64,000 bases of DNA from positions 3,534,001 through 3,598,000 of the forward strand of contig JAJQJQ010000017.1 of assembly GCA_028622995.1 (NCBI GenBank), written 5' to 3'. The stretch is from Panagrolaimus kolymaensis. Taxonomy: Eukaryota; Nematoda; Chromadorea; Rhabditida; Panagrolaimidae. This document shows positions 46,677 through 61,786 of the stretch, one piece after another (position 1 is the stretch's first letter; the number at the start of each line of letters is the position of its first letter). The notes beneath the pieces are model-generated. The model had not been told where the DNA came from. It ran no database searches and saw nothing but the letters and a program-made list of their open reading frames with translations. A program made the translations under genes and the position numbers.

Positions 46677-49605
46677 ATGGAAGTCGATATCAATATTAAA
46701 ACTGAAAATGAAATCCATCGACAAACTCCTCCACCACCTTTCTCAGGAGATTCTGTAGGCACCATTTCTAGTTATTTGAGCAAGTTTGTACAGGTAAATA
46801 TTTTTTGTAGGTTTAAGGGTTAATATATAAGCATGCTGCTTTTAGGGTGAAGAACAAGAATTTGGCCGAAAAGCTGTTGAAAGTCTTATTAAAAAGCTCA
46901 AAGATAAAAGACACGAGCTTGATGATTTCATAAAAGCTGTAACATCGAAAGGAGAAAAGCCCACTGCATGCATTACAATCCCCCGAACTCTTGATGGACG
47001 ACTACAAGTTGCTGGACGTAAAGGATTTCCTCATGTCGTTTATGCAAGAACTTTTCGTTGGCCTGATCTTCATAAAAACGAATTACGACATTTACCACTT
47101 TGTCAAGCAGGATTTGATCTTAAAACTGATGCCGTTTGTGTTAATCCTTATCATTATGAAAGAATTTCGCTCAATCCAGAAGGAGGTGAAATGAATATGC
47201 TTGGAAATGTTTTGGCCCATGGAGTTCATCATCGTACAAGCCATGGTGAAACTCGAGCATCGAAATTATTCAATGTTAAAAGGTAATGGTTGTTTTAAAA
47301 ACTTTAGCACTAATTAAATTAAAAATCCAATTAATTGAAAGAAATTTTCATTAAAAAAGAAGAGTTTATTAATTAACTGATTGTGAGATAAAGGTTTGGG
47401 TTTTGAAATATCAAAAATATCAAGTGCATTTTAATACAAAACGGTTATTAGAAGCTTAGTTGCCATTTCATACAACCTAAAACAAAACAAAAAATGTAAA
47501 GAAATTTTTTCCAACTTTCAAAGGTCTCTTTCATATTATTGGCTTGCGTAAAAAATTATTTTTTAGTGAAGATACTCCAACAAGTGCTTCATCTCGTCGT
47601 GCAACGATGCCATCATTTCAAAAACCTGATGCGATATCTTCAACAAATCTTCATCATCATCGTTCCCATATTCCTCCACCTCCTCCTTCTAATAATCAAC
47701 ACCAACAACAACAATCCAATCCTCTTGCAGCACTACTTCAATCAAACAGCTTACTTACAAATAATAATTTTCCAACGAATGAATTTGCCACTGCCTTTCT
47801 TGTTAATCAAATTCGCCAACAACAGCAACAACTTTTACAACAGCACCAGCAACAACAACAACAACAGCATCTTCGAAATCCATTAGAACTTTTGCTTTCT
47901 GCTGTTTCTGCAGAACAACGTCGAAATGATGTTTTAATGACAGATACCCTTGGACATTTGAGTACTTTACATACAACTGAAACCCATTTAACTTTACCTC
48001 AACCTGCTGATGTTATTGCTCCACCACCAATTTCAACAAGTCCTCAGCACGCTGCTCCACATGAAGTCCCCATCATTCAACCAGTCTCCACTATTCAAAG
48101 CCCATTCGATAGATTAACAAGACGAGAAAGAGCTTCAACATTTCCGGTTCAATCACTTCTTCAACTTTTAGCTCATGAATATCCAAGTTTGTTCTCATAA
48201 AAATTAAAATTAAACTAATTTAAGTTTAATTGATTTAGATCTTGAGCTTATAAATCTTCAAAAGCTTAACATTCCACGATTGTTTCATGAAAATCCAAAT
48301 TTACTTGAAGTCACTCGTCGACTTTCTGCAGGTCAAGCTCTACAAACCGAGCTCATAGCTCGAGGTCAATCCATTGATCAATTTCGCCGAGAACAATCGG
48401 ACGAGATGCTTGCAGCTCTTGGAGCTTTTATTACTGCGATAAATCATCAACAACTTGATCCCATTCCTCCATCATCATCGGATAATCCATTAGAAAATTT
48501 CACATGTGAACATGTTTTACTTGCAACAATTATTGCAGCATTAGCGAATGGAGCTGCCAGTGGCGCTTTGACTCTTGAACAACCACCTATTCCAATTTCA
48601 GTTTGTCCCGATGGTTTAGCTTCAGAAAATACTACTTTAATTGATTTTATTAGCACAAGTTTGTATTATAGTTATTGTTTTAATGGAGAAACTTCTACAA
48701 TATATTGTAAGTTTCTATAGATATCTTTAGTATTGCATTCATAAAATGGTTTACAAAATTTTCAGCAGCTGAAAATTGGTGTACTGCTTATTATTTTGAA
48801 AGAAATTTTATGTATGATGATAAACCTTTTATTTGTAGTAAAGATACGCTTTATCTTTCGACCATTGAACCCACCGATGGCGATGTAGATAGTTTTAATT
48901 TAAGCCATTTCTTTGGTTTACATCATTCTCTTGATGAAGGAATTCTCTATGATAGGTATCATCAGAATACTCATACTTTATCATTATTTAAAATCTCTAT
49001 TCATTTTAGAGCTAAAATAGAATTAGGCGTTCGAGTGGATGTTCGAAACAATACAGAGCTTTGGGTGACATGTCTTTCACCTCTTCCACTTCATATCGAA
49101 AGCTCTTATTTGGATCGAGAATCTGGACGTAATCCAGGCATACATAAAATTTATCAACAATCTACAGTTAAAATTTTTGATTTACGACAAAATATTCATC
49201 AAATTTTTTATTCCAATGCATTTCGGAGGGTAGTTGGTGGAAAGCTTGATGGTGAAGAGCGTGAAAAAATTAATCAAGTATGAATTTTTTAGGAACTTTG
49301 TGTGAAATTTAAATCATTTTTTTTAGCAAATTTTAAATGAAATGCAGAAATTAACCACTGTTAGATTTGGTCTTGGAATGAGAGTTAAAGATGTGGATAA
49401 TAAAAAGACACTTTCAAATGCTCCATGTTGGGTTGAATTAAGATTTCATCGGTTGATTGAACTTGTAAATAATTTATCATTGCAACCATTAATTATTTTT
49501 TCTCAGCATTTTCGTAGCTTTAGCATTTTTGGTGGAACACCTGAAGGTGCGTTAACTTCAGAAAATATTAACGAAGCCATTGAATTCATTCTTAAAGCAC
49601 TTTAA
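46677..49605 (+). CDS. sma-4: Co-Smad transcription factor (SMA-4/SMAD4 type)
   Basis: TGF-beta/BMP pathway co-Smad that pairs with receptor Smads in the nucleus. The MH1 domain starts after [88 protein letters not shown]. It contains the DNA-contacting hairpin and the zinc ligands (Cys/Cys/Cys/His). A long linker carries a poly-Gln run (about 47,811-47,870) and Pro-rich parts. The MH2 domain begins [15 protein letters not shown] and contains [37 protein letters not shown] and [15 protein letters not shown]. No receptor-Smad SSxS tail, as expected for a co-Smad; the last exon is divergent ([20 protein letters not shown]). DAF-3 is the alternative nematode co-Smad; the standard MH1/MH2 motifs favour SMA-4. 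Confidence 0.9.
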
Positions 49606-50057
49606 TTTTTATTTTATTTTAAAAAACTAATAATTTGCTTCGTGACAACAACTTTTATAAATCCAGTCCTGTATTTTTTCTCATTTGTATGTATTTAATA
49701 AATTCTTGAAAATATAAATTATTTTATTTTTAAATCTCTTAACTTTCTCTTAGTATGAATGGTAACACAAAACAATAGGATAGTAATTCAAAATTATTGT
49801 AACATTATTAAGTCTCAATTAAAAAAAGACGAGTAATTTGCTAATTCTATTTAAACTTTATCATTGTTTTTGATGCTATTGGGACATCTATTAATTTGAA
49901 ACTCCGCAAAACTAGAGACTATTATGTTGAATGTTTATTGTATGCGCCAAAATATTTTTAGAAAATGTTGTGCTTCCAAGAAGTTTTAAATTTTTTTTAT
50001 TAATAATACATTCAGAGCGATAAAAATTAATATATAATATATTTAAATAAAAGTTAA
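49606..50057. other. Convergent 3' spacer between the co-Smad gene and VPS13
   Basis: About 450 bases of AT-rich sequence between two converging genes, with AATAAA-type signals for both strands. No other feature. Confidence 0.5.
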
Positions 50058-53000
50058 TCAAGCAGCTTGCTCAAATGCACTTTCAACACGTGAAGCAATT
50101 TTTTCTGCGACATTGGCATCTTTAAATTCAATTACTTTGCCTTTTGTTCCACCTAAACCAAGGATGCCTTTTTTCTTTTGCTTTAATTCAAAAGATAATC
50201 CGCTTGCAGTTCGTTTAATGGTAGCAATTTCAGGATATTCAATCACCCATTCTGCGGCCCAAGTTCCAAGTAAATCTTGCCTTTTTGCAAGAAGAACTCG
50301 TCTAAAATTGAGAAATTTCAGTAATTATTTTCACCATTTTTAAACCTTACTTGTTTGTAGCAATAAAAACGCATCTGTCAGAAATGACAGCATGGGCAAT
50401 GAAATAATCAGTGTCAGCATATTTTCCTCGATCGGTATCTCGGAAGAATTTGTATCCGATAGCTTCGGTAAATGAGTATGGACGAACAATTTGATCTCGT
50501 AAAATTACACGGGGTGGACGAAGTGCATTGGCATTGTTATCACCGCCTGCTACTGATTTGACGGCATCCAAAGAGCTTGAAGCAAAATCAACTACACCAG
50601 AAACGGGGCGTGTTACAGCTCCAACAAGACCTTTTCCCATTCCTTTTACTAATCCGCCAAATCCACCTGTTTTCATTCCTTCTACGGGTTTTGTGACAAT
50701 TCCAGTAACACCATCAACAATTCCTTGCCCAAGCCCTCTTGCACCGCGACTTAATCCTTCGGTAACATTTTGAGGTCGACGATTCATCGCTTCTTGACGC
50801 TTTCGTTGATAATCTTCATCCAATGTAAGAGCTGCAACTCCTTTACCCAATGTACCAGTAATACGTGAAACAGCGCCAGCTGCTCCTCCAACAGCATGTC
50901 CAAAAAGGCTTGAAACTCCAAGAGCCAAACCTTCAGCAAATTCTTCAGGGCCTTGAATTGCTCCCTTAAAATTATTAAAAAATATAGATAACTTTTAATT
51001 AAAAATAAGAACAAACTTGGAATGGTTGATAGAAAAGATCTTCAACACCCGAAGATAAATCTCGAACAAGGCCATATGGATTTCCAATAATATCTAAGCC
51101 AAGAACTAAGACATAAAGTTGTTTAACAAATTGCATTGTATAATGGGATTGAATTTCAGCTTGAAGCTGCGGCATACTGTAAAAAACATATCTTCTTTCA
51201 AAGAAGGCCAATCTAAAATAATTACATTTTGCAACTGTTAAAAATGGATTGTAAACAAACTTGAAAACAATATCTTGAAGTTCAGTAAGGGAAACTCCAA
51301 CACTTTTAAGTAAAACATTTAAAAATTCCGACTGAATGTTGATTCCTCCCTTTTCATTCTTCTTTTTATTTAGTTGTTGTTCTTGTTGCGGGCCAACTCC
51401 AGCGGCTGTTCCACCTTGGGAAAAGCTAAGATGCATCATGAGAGGAGAAATATGAAGATCATCATAAAATGCTTTTTGTTGGGTGGCTTGAGTAGTTGCA
51501 ACTTTTTCTGATAATTTTGGCTTTGCAAGTTCCAAATCTTTGTTATACATTTCTTTGTTATATTGAGTTTGTAATTGTTCATTTGTAAACATTGCAATTA
51601 ACGAATTGATAAGGCCTTGATCAACTCGAATTGCAAATTCTTGAATAAGAACGTGGAGATATTTATATTGAATAACATTTGAATGTTCTGAAGCTTGCAT
51701 GATCATTGATAATTCCGTAAAAGCTTTAGGAACATTATCAGCTACCACAGATTTGGGTGGCAAAACCACAGCCAAAACACATGGAAAGATACAAGCGGGT
51801 AGTTGGTTATCAATTTGAATATGATTTATTTTTAAATGGACCTGTTTTTGATGAGCTGATTGCCGATAAAGCATCCATAAACCATTGGCATAATTTCGGC
51901 GGATTTTCATTTCAGTTTTCTTTCCTTTTTTAAACATAATCATATTTTCGAAATCCACTCCTGTATCATTTCCACTTAAATTAACTTGTGAACGACCTGT
52001 GGGTCGATTTTCATGAACCCATTTTTGATATGCATCTTCCAAATGTTCAATTTCTCGAACCGAGAAGGCTTTAAAACGGTTTTTCAATGATTGCTCCCAA
52101 ACAATACCAGATTGTGAAATGCCCATATAAAGGATTTCTTGAGAAATTATATTATTTACAATTGAAATCCCTATGCCTTGAATGCTTATTTCTGTTTGCA
52201 TATCCATTCGTTCAACTTCATATGCTTGTTGAGCTGTAGTCATTACAGCTAAATCATCGGTAATTAAGAAATACCGTTGGCGCCCATTTAAAAATGACAC
52301 CCAGTAAAAATATGATTTTTGTTTGGATGGTAGAAAGCTGCTGTAAGCATTTCGTAAAAGTTCATCTTCGCCTGTATGATCGTTACATTTCCATTCCATT
52401 TTACGATTTTTTACATCCACAAGATTTTCCCATTTATATGGTGCCATTTCCCATGGACCTAGTTGTCCACGTTTGGTGCTGCTTTTTTGACCATATTGAA
52501 CGGTAAAATCTGTAGCATTCATAACTATTGTTGGTGCCATACCCATATGGAATGGTTCTATATGAACCACAGAAGATGATTCCCCCACGGAGCAGGTAAC
52601 ATAAATTCCCAAATGCTAAAATAATTAACGCATTGAATGTGAAAAAAAAATTAAAATAACAAACATCAGAATTTATGGAACAAAAAGCATCAAAATTTTC
52701 AGTGAATGGAAATGGAATTGATTCCTCTTCAGCTTCTGCATATTTTGCTGTTATGACTTTACGTTTATCTTTTTGTCTGGGCCATAATCCAGCAACCTAA
52801 AAAAGCATCCAAATATTTCACTAAGAGCTTATAATTATAGTAAACATACAGATTCACCAGGAACAAGAACCCATTGAGGATCATTAGGTTCGCGAACTTG
52901 AACATCAAATTTAGAATCATTGTGCACAAGATAAAATGGTGCAAAAGAAATAACTTTTGTAAGACCCGATTGGCAAACTTGAATATCGACTGTAAGTTCA

Positions 53001-56000
53001 AATTGACGATCCTCATCCGGGCAAATAACACGAGCTGCACTTCCAGCAATATCGAGTGGGAATTCATCCGACCAAGCTGAATCATCAACTTTGACTTTAG
53101 CTTTCTTTTTAGATGAAACATTTTTATCAGCAAATGGAAGCAATATTGGATTTCGATTGGGTTCATGCTTGATACAAAATTCAGGCTAAAAAAATGATAA
53201 AGCATATAAATTTTAGAAAGAAGAAAAACGGTTGAAGCAAATATCCCATTAAAAGAGAAATTTTTAAAATTTATTAATTAAATAGAGTTATTTAAAAATT
53301 GCTGTGTTAAATTAAAAGTTGTCGAAAGCGAAGTATGTAATAAAATAAAGACTTTGGTCAGACCTTTGAATTAGAATTTCGACGTCTACATCCACAAGCT
53401 GAAGATTTAGATAATACTCCAACGGAAACGGGTTCCTAGAATGCATTTTACAGGAAGCAACAAAAAAATGAGATTTTTAAAGGAAACTAATTATATGCTA
53501 TTTTTGAGAAGACTGAAGTATAAAAAAAGCCGACGAATCCGTCACCAAAGGCTCCCAATAAGAAGTGACACATCAAAACATTAAATAAAAAACATACCAT
53601 GTATCGAAGAGTTTTGTTGGTGTTATTTACCAGCCAAAACGGAGCATAAAGTTGACAATCAAGGCATCGATTTTGAGTCGACCAATGAATCCCAAGGATC
53701 TAGAATTTTATTTTATGAAACAATTTTTGCTATTTTTTATAGTTACCAATGTTTTACTGGGATCTTTTTCAGCTACAAAAGTGATACAATCAAGTTCAGT
53801 TCTTTCTACAAGAATATCAAATTTGGCTGTATACGCTTCTTCGTACTCAATTTTGATAATCATTGAATGTCCTGGTATAACATTTACTGGAACTTCATTT
53901 CCACCATCAACGGTTTGTGGAACAGGTTCAACTATTTTAATGGGGAAGGGTAAGAGATTGCGTAAAACCATTGGAGGATAAATATGAATTGTCCATTGTT
54001 TATCTACAGGCGTTGGTCCAACTTCACTCAAAACTGGCTCTTCAACAGCAACCAGATCAAAATAAATTCCTTGTCTATCATCTGAAGTAAGATTACATCG
54101 AACCACGCCGCGTTGTTTTGTTTCTAATGTATGCCATGAAAATGATTCATTACTTGAATCATATTGATCATTCGCTGGGCGAATAAAGAATTCACCAGTT
54201 GGAGTATAAAGAAGTGGAAGTGCAACATTTAAAGGTTCGCCATCATTTTCAATAATTCCACAAAGATCAAGATTTGTATCACGAAGTGAATGAATTTCGA
54301 GTGGAATTTCAGTATGATTTATAAAACTGACCAAAGATTTTAATGTAACAATACGTCGACTGCTTTCAATATAGGTATCCACTACCATAGTCCATTGTCT
54401 TCCCGAAGGAGCTTGTTGGGGAAGTCTAACGGAGCGAACTTCAGCTCTCATGACATTTATTTCTCGCATTGTATTCATTAATTCCAAACATAATTCAGCT
54501 TTTCGAATATCCTCAGTTTGTTGAAGACCCACAGGTTGATGCCATCCAACAATGTTGAGTTCAACGAAGTCACCATGAGTGGCATCAATGGCTTCTCCAG
54601 ATTCTGATACTTTCATGGAATCGGAATTCACAACTTTTACCGCAATTCCACTGTCATTTAAAATTAAATATGGACTATTGCCAGGAAGCTGGCGTGTTTT
54701 AGGTGGAGAAATTTGCTTTGCAGCTTTTTCAAAAGCATTTGAAAGTTGGGTGGATAATGTTAAAAGTGATTTGGTTACGGTTATATTCATCACATCCACA
54801 GCTTCCACAGATATTTGCATTCGTGGTGGAGCCGTTGAACCTTCTTCAACAAATTCATCTTCACTCGTGGATCGAACTTTAGCCGTCAAATTCCAAGGTT
54901 CCCAAGATGCTACACCATTTTTTTCTTTTAATACTGGCTCAATCACAGGTTCCCAAACACTAAACTTTTCATTATAATATGAAATTTGTAGTTTCATTTC
55001 AGCATCACATGCTAAACGACTAGTCCAATTTGATGCAGTTGATTTGAGAGTGGATTCTAGCAAAATCATAGGTACTGTATCATCATCAATGCCAACTTCG
55101 AGAGTGATAATAAATTTATCAATTGAGAAAACAGCTTTTTCAATTCGATTGGGATTTGGAAGAACATCTACTTGTGGCTCATAATCTTCAACGGCTTCTT
55201 CTGCAACATCGCTAAACCACCAATATTCATGACGATTGAACTTTTTCTTAAACCAATAATTTGGATATTTTTGAAGCACTGGAACTTTGGGATCATGGAT
55301 ATCAGGGCTCTGGAAATAAAAAAATTCTTAATTTAAAAAAAAAATCAAAAACTCACTTCGATGCGATGTTCAGAAAATTGTGTTGCTACAGCGCTTAAAA
55401 TTCGAATAACATCTGGTGAAACTTTTAAATGGACAGTATCAATTTTAGCTATGACTAATTGATCTTGAGTTTCCATATCGATTTCTATTGCAAGAATAAT
55501 ATCCATTCGATTTAAAACATAATAATTTGCAAGATTTCTCATTTCTTCAGCAAAATATGTAGAAACGATCTGTAAGGATTTTACTTCGCCGTTAATTTTT
55601 TGTTTTCCATCCTTTGTATCACCAGTAAGCATAGCGCTAAATGAAAGTATCAAAGCTTGAGAATTATTAGGATTGAGAGAATTTTCAATTAAAACAATTT
55701 CTATGTCATTGATGGATCCGCGAAGAGCTAATGCGCCACCACCGGGTGTTGGTGGTTCGGGAGAAGTTACAGGAGTTTTGGGTTTACTACCTCCCGCTGC
55801 ATTGGTGGTGGTTGTTCCTGCGTTCAATGAAGCTTGTTGAGCTTCATATTTCTTGCGAGCTACAAATTCAGGGGCGACGTTGTTCGATTCAGGTGGCTCA
55901 GGTACAACAAAATATGATGCAAGTTGACCCAAAAATTCTGGACTTAAAAATAAGAAGAACGCCGAAGAATTAATTATAACTAAAAAATTTAAAGATATAA

Positions 56001-59000
56001 AAAATGCTTTAAATGTATAAACTCACTATCTTTATCTCCTCGATGATTTTGTTTAAACTTAAGTTCAGCAAACTTTTGTTCTTCGCTATGTTTTGACGCT
56101 TTTTTATCCATCAATTGTTTTATTCGATTCTTTCCTTCCCGCTCGTCGCTCATGGAAAAGGTATCAAGGCTGATGCCAACATCTAGACCATTGTCTTCAC
56201 CCATAAACCCGCTAACAAGCAGGCCCTTGATTTTAATTGCAGTAAACGCATCTTTAATGTTTCGATCGACATTTCCCCGATCAGGAGATAATGGATGTTT
56301 GCCAGTGTATAAAGCAGCATTAATTTTATCCATAACAAATTTGAAAACAATTCGCTTTGCATTTTTTGGTAATGGCGGTTCTTTACTTTCTGCACCCTTT
56401 TTCTTTTCATCTTCGGCAACAGTCGATTTCTTTTTACCATCTTCTCCATTGGCTTCAGCATCTCCAATTCTTGCTGGCGGTGGAAGGGGTTTAGCTGGAG
56501 GTGGTGGAGTACCTTCCGCAAGATTTCCAGCCAATGTATGCATCAATAAAGTATAATCAAATTGAGACATGCTTACATCTATTGCAGGCAAATAAGCTTT
56601 GACAGTTAATTCGGGTAAATCTTTAAGTTGGGCAAAATTTAAATTTCGAAATAGCGATAACGAGAATGATAGAGGTTTTAACAATGGAGTGCTGGAAGAA
56701 ATTTTTTCTGATTCACCATTTTTCAAAACACCAACCGCAACATTCATGTCACTAAAAAGCCGAATGTTTATTAAATAATTAATTTATAAAAGCTTGTAAT
56801 GTGTTTTTTATCATCGATTTATACACCATATGTGTTGGTTTATTTTGTTTTATAAAAGACTCACGCCAGCTGAATGACAATTTCATCTATGAGAGCATTG
56901 TTCGCTTTATTAAAAGCATTTCGAAGTTCCAATTGACCAAGATTTACAATGAATACATCGTTGGAAGTTGAAATACGTGGGACGATAATGGCTGGTGCTG
57001 CAAGTTTTATATCCAATCGAAGTCGCGGTGGTGATTCAATCATAATTTGTTTAACATTTTGTGCCGTCTCAGCAGCTTTTTCCGCAGCAAGTGCTTGGGC
57101 TTAAAATAAATTATTTAAAAATAATTAGTTGATATCATTTATTTTTGTTTATATACTGTGTTTAGTATGATTTTGATACTTTTTTTTGTTGTTAAAATTC
57201 TAGTTGTTTAGCCGAAAATGTAATTTGAGTGAAACACTGAGTGATCAAGAAGAAAGTGGTGAAGAAGAAATTTCATTATGAATATGTTTAAGTGTTTGTT
57301 TAATGTTGTTATAAAGTTGTTATTTAAAAAAAAATTTCTATCTTTACCTTGGGCGGCCGCTTTAACTGCTTCAGCTTGAAAGGGGCTTATCCAATTCTAA
57401 AAAACGTTATTGGATTTTTATGTAAAAAATAATAAAATTTTAAAATATTTTTGATAATAATGGCTTATGAATTTTTTTTACAAGCTTGCCTCTATGCAAA
57501 ATACAGTCTAAAAAACAAAAAAATCTTTATGTGCACACTTTCCCGTGTTTTTATTTTTTAGAATATTTAATCCAGGATAGAATAATCAAGTATAGCTAGC
57601 TTACCAGCATTCGATTAACCCAGAGATTTAAAAATACAAATCTTAATTGGGCAAAACGAATTTTAACACTCATATCAACATCTGATAAAGCCATATTCTT
57701 CTTTTCTTCTTCGGTTCGATTATATTGGGTGAAATCCATATGAAAGACTTCTTTATCACCTCCAACGGCCAAAAGTTTTTTGTGAAGGGCATTTGGAGTT
57801 TCATCCTTCATTGTTATGGCTCGAAGTCCTGCAGTAACAACCAAATCCTTTGGTCTCATTGCAACAGTAGCCTTGACATCAGCAATTTCAAGACTTGTAT
57901 CTGGTCCTTCATTAAAACCAATATCGACACTCAGTGAATGAACGTGGGCATTCAAATACATATCAACAATTCTAGAAATATCAACCTCGGCGGTGGAGGC
58001 AGCTTTTTTATTTCGTCGAACTTGACGCTTGATTTTTTCATCCTTTTTAGTTCCAGACCCATGGGATCCATATGAATGAATGCTTTGCATGCTTTCACTA
58101 ATTTGACGCGAAATTTTTCTATTCACTCGATCAATATTATCAGAAAACTCTTTAGCTTTTTCTGGATTTTTTTTGTGAAGTTCTGCTACTTCAGCTTGCA
58201 GTTTTTCACCAAATGATTTTATTTCCGCCAATGCTCCCTATAAATATATAAAAGGTAAATCAAAAAAAAAATTTTATAAATCAAACTTGATGAAGGGTAA
58301 CATTTAATTTTTTAAATTCAAAATCAATTGACTGCCGAGTATTTTTGTAAACTCTTGCGAAGAATGGACTTTCTTCATTTGCTTGAATGAAAGTCATTCG
58401 AATTAAATCATCATTTTCCCCTTGTGGATTATCAATAACAAAAAGTGTTTTGCTAGGATCATATAAATCTTTAAATTCAGGTTGTTCAAGCGTTAAACTT
58501 CCTAGATGCATTTTAACAACCATATCAAAAGTTCTCATTTGAAATTGACAACCAAAGCGGCGGAGATTTGCATTTACAACAGGTTGTTCACCGCGATAAA
58601 CATAAACTCCAATTTGATTGAGTTTAAGATTAACATCAATTTGAACTTGTTGTTCACGAATTCGTTTATTTTCTTGCGCACTTCGCTCTTTATCTTCTTC
58701 AGATTCATCTTCTTCATCTTCTCCTCCTTCAGTTTCCTTTTGAGGAGGTACTACAATATCATCTTCTTCAAGTTCGTTAACTTCCATAATGGCTTTCATC
58801 TTTGCTCGATCTCTTAGTTTTGCTTCTGGCACTGGCGCTGCAAGATCAATCATGGGTTCCGCATCAGCTCCCTTAGGAATTGGTATACTTAATGCAAGTT
58901 TCATTAAAGCGATGAGGCGTTTATCCGATACATGAATAATGATATCAGGCAAATCACCAAAAACTCTTAATTTAGGCATACTCAAATCATCGATGGAAGA

Positions 59001-61758
59001 TTTATGGATTCCAATATCAAGTCCAGTGGGTTTCAAAACATGATATGGTGAATCTTTGACATTTCTCGCAGCCATTGCTTTACCAAAATCTTCAGCAAAA
59101 ATTACTTGAATATTAGAAAGTTTAAATTGAAATTTATCATACGCAGCCATAACAACTTTTCTATGTCTTTCATCTTTAATATCTTGATATGCTTCAGGTG
59201 TAGCTTCATCGGTTGTTCCAATAGTTAATAAACCCAATTCCGCAATTAAATTTGGTTTATGTTCATCAAAAACACCTGATTCAGTGATGACTACAGTCGT
59301 TGGTTCAATTTTAATTCGCAGTTTTAAATTAATTTTTTGATCTACTGCATGTTGTAAACCCGTAACAGAACGAACTTTAGCATCTTCATACCGTGCTAAA
59401 GCAGCAGCGGTTAATTGATTCAATCGAACCGATTCAGGCGGTTTGAAAACCTCGATGGCTGTATTAACTGCGGGAGCATGATATTTGAAGATTGATGGCT
59501 TAACTCCAAGTGAAACATATTGATCATAATCACCGTGAAGTGGATTAGTTTCTAATTCAAAATCCAACCAATTTTGTGTTGGCTCAAGCATGCTAAGCAT
59601 TGGCTGACCATCGCCTTCCATTTGTAAAGATTTAATGGCACTCTTGACACTATAAAATTTATCATATTGGTATTTTCCAAAGCTTTAGACAACATTTTCT
59701 TTATGAAATATAAAAATTTTAAAAAATGTTTTTACTTTAAACTATTTTTTTAATGACTGAGAGATGATGATATTAAACTTTAAAGAAAAATTTGCCTTCA
59801 AATTTTTTAAAAGTAGAGGCTGCATAATCAAAAAGTATTGCTCTAATACATTTCAAAAAAAAGGCTTTTAAATAAAAAAAGAACTTACTGAATCGCTCTT
59901 GCAGATGGACGCTGTTCAACATTTGCAGAAAGTTCATGGAATTTTAATTCAAGAGCTTCTTCTACAATGACCGCTAATGTTGAAAGATGAACAGCAATTT
60001 TATTTTCAACATATTCTTTTGGATAATCAGTGGGTGGAGTATTTTCTTGATAATCAATGGCATCAAAAAGTTTTTGTTTTTCTTCAGGTGTCATTTCTTG
60101 TTGAAATTTACCTATGATATCATCATCATGTTCATGTTTTTCTTCTTTGGGCTTTGAAGATCCTCCACCCCACCATGATTTAGCCCAAGCCGTCCATCCC
60201 TGAGGTTGATCCTCCAACCGAGTAAGGCCTTGCCGATCAATGGACATTTCAGCTTGTTGTCGGGCGATATTTAAATTAAATACATCCAGTTCTCTTTCAG
60301 CTTTTTCGATTAAATTTGTAACCTCTTTTCCGGGACTTTTTTCAGTTTGCTTTTGAATCCAAGCATCTTGATACTCATGAACTAATTGTCGATGGGCTTT
60401 CATTCTTTCCCATGACCAATTACGTTTTTTCCGACGAATATTTTCTTCGAGAATTGATTTATACGCAAAATGCCACCTAAAATAAATCCAGTATTTAAAC
60501 TCAAAAATGGAATCTTTGGGAGCGAGAAATTTATATTAAAAAGTTTACCATTCTCGATAATGCCCATGATATTCGAGTAAATTAGGTCGATATTTAAGAT
60601 AACGCGTTGCAAGATTAAAACGTTCTTGAGCTTCAAGGAATAGCAAAATATCTTGGTATTGGAGCCTTGCAATAGAAAGGGCCAATTCCTTCATTCCAAC
60701 ATTCAAATCAATTTTGGGAATGGACCAATTTGAACCATCAGATTCAGGTTTTTGATTAAGTGCTAGTTTTGCTTCCATTGTAATTGGTTGCAAAACTAAA
60801 GCAACACCACAATAAATAACTTATTTTGGAAACTTTTTTTTGTGTATTAAGAAACTTACTGTATTTATAACCTTCTGGTCGATTGTTTGCATTTGAAATG
60901 GTTTCATTCATGGCTTTAAGAATTTCTTGTTTATCTCCTAAATCAGAAAAAAGTTTTGATTCGGAATTCCAATAAGCAGCAAGGTTTTGCATTGAAACTA
61001 ATTTATGGAAAATTTTTACAGCATCTTTTAAAATTGTTGCTTTCCAATTTTCATCTGTGGTCTAAAAGCTTTTCTCTATTATTTCCATCTATATACATTA
61101 TTATTATATATTTACTTGAAAATTAAGGCCTTCAAGAGTGACACCAGCTACAAAAGGCCGATGACGATTTGTGTATTTATCTTCGAAACGAATATGAATA
61201 TTTTTTATTTGAACTTGAAGATTTTTGATTACTTGTGCTACCATTTTTTCGGTAAATGTATCAGCAGCGGGGTCTTTAGGCTCTGGAAAGTCATGGTTGT
61301 AATTAAAAAAAATCAAAAAACAAACTTCTTCGATTTTTTCGATTTTCTTCTAGCCGTTGCAAATCTTTTTGTTTAGTTTCTTGAGTATTTTTAGCTGCTT
61401 TTTCTTCATTATAAACTACACCTTTATTTGGTACTACGATGAGATATAGTCCGTCAATGTTTGCAAGCACAGGTTCAGTATATAAATTTTTCCATGGAAT
61501 TTTTAAAACAAGATTACTCAAATATCCAAATTTTAGTTTTATTGGTAAATCTAATTCATCCAAAGCAGATTCCTTTACTTCAAGATTATGTAGTTTAACA
61601 TCGCCTTAAAATTCGATATTTAGATTTAAACTAATTTATTAAAAAAAAAGTAAATTACCTCCCCAAATGCCGATATTTAATTGTGAGGCATCAAGATTAT
61701 CTACAAAATCACCCAAAAAACGGTTTAAAAGATCTGCTACAAGTGTTTCAAACACCAT
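50058..61758 (-). CDS. vps-13: VPS13-family bridge-like lipid transfer protein
   Basis: About 20 exons from ATG 61,758 to stop 50,058, roughly 3,000 residues. The chorein N-terminus is complete: [58 protein letters not shown]. Long beta-groove repeats follow. The VAB (SHR-BD) region (about 55,280-52,830) includes [35 protein letters not shown] and [18 protein letters not shown]. The ATG2-C/DH-like part contains [20 protein letters not shown] and the glycine-rich [23 protein letters not shown]-like tail ([20 protein letters not shown]) closes the protein. Family members move lipids in bulk at ER contact sites. A charged segment ([21 protein letters not shown]) varies between species. Closest to VPS13A/C. 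A MITE sits 28 bases upstream of the ATG. Confidence 0.95.
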
Positions 61759-61786
61759 TGTGTGTGTTTCTAAAAATAAATATTCT

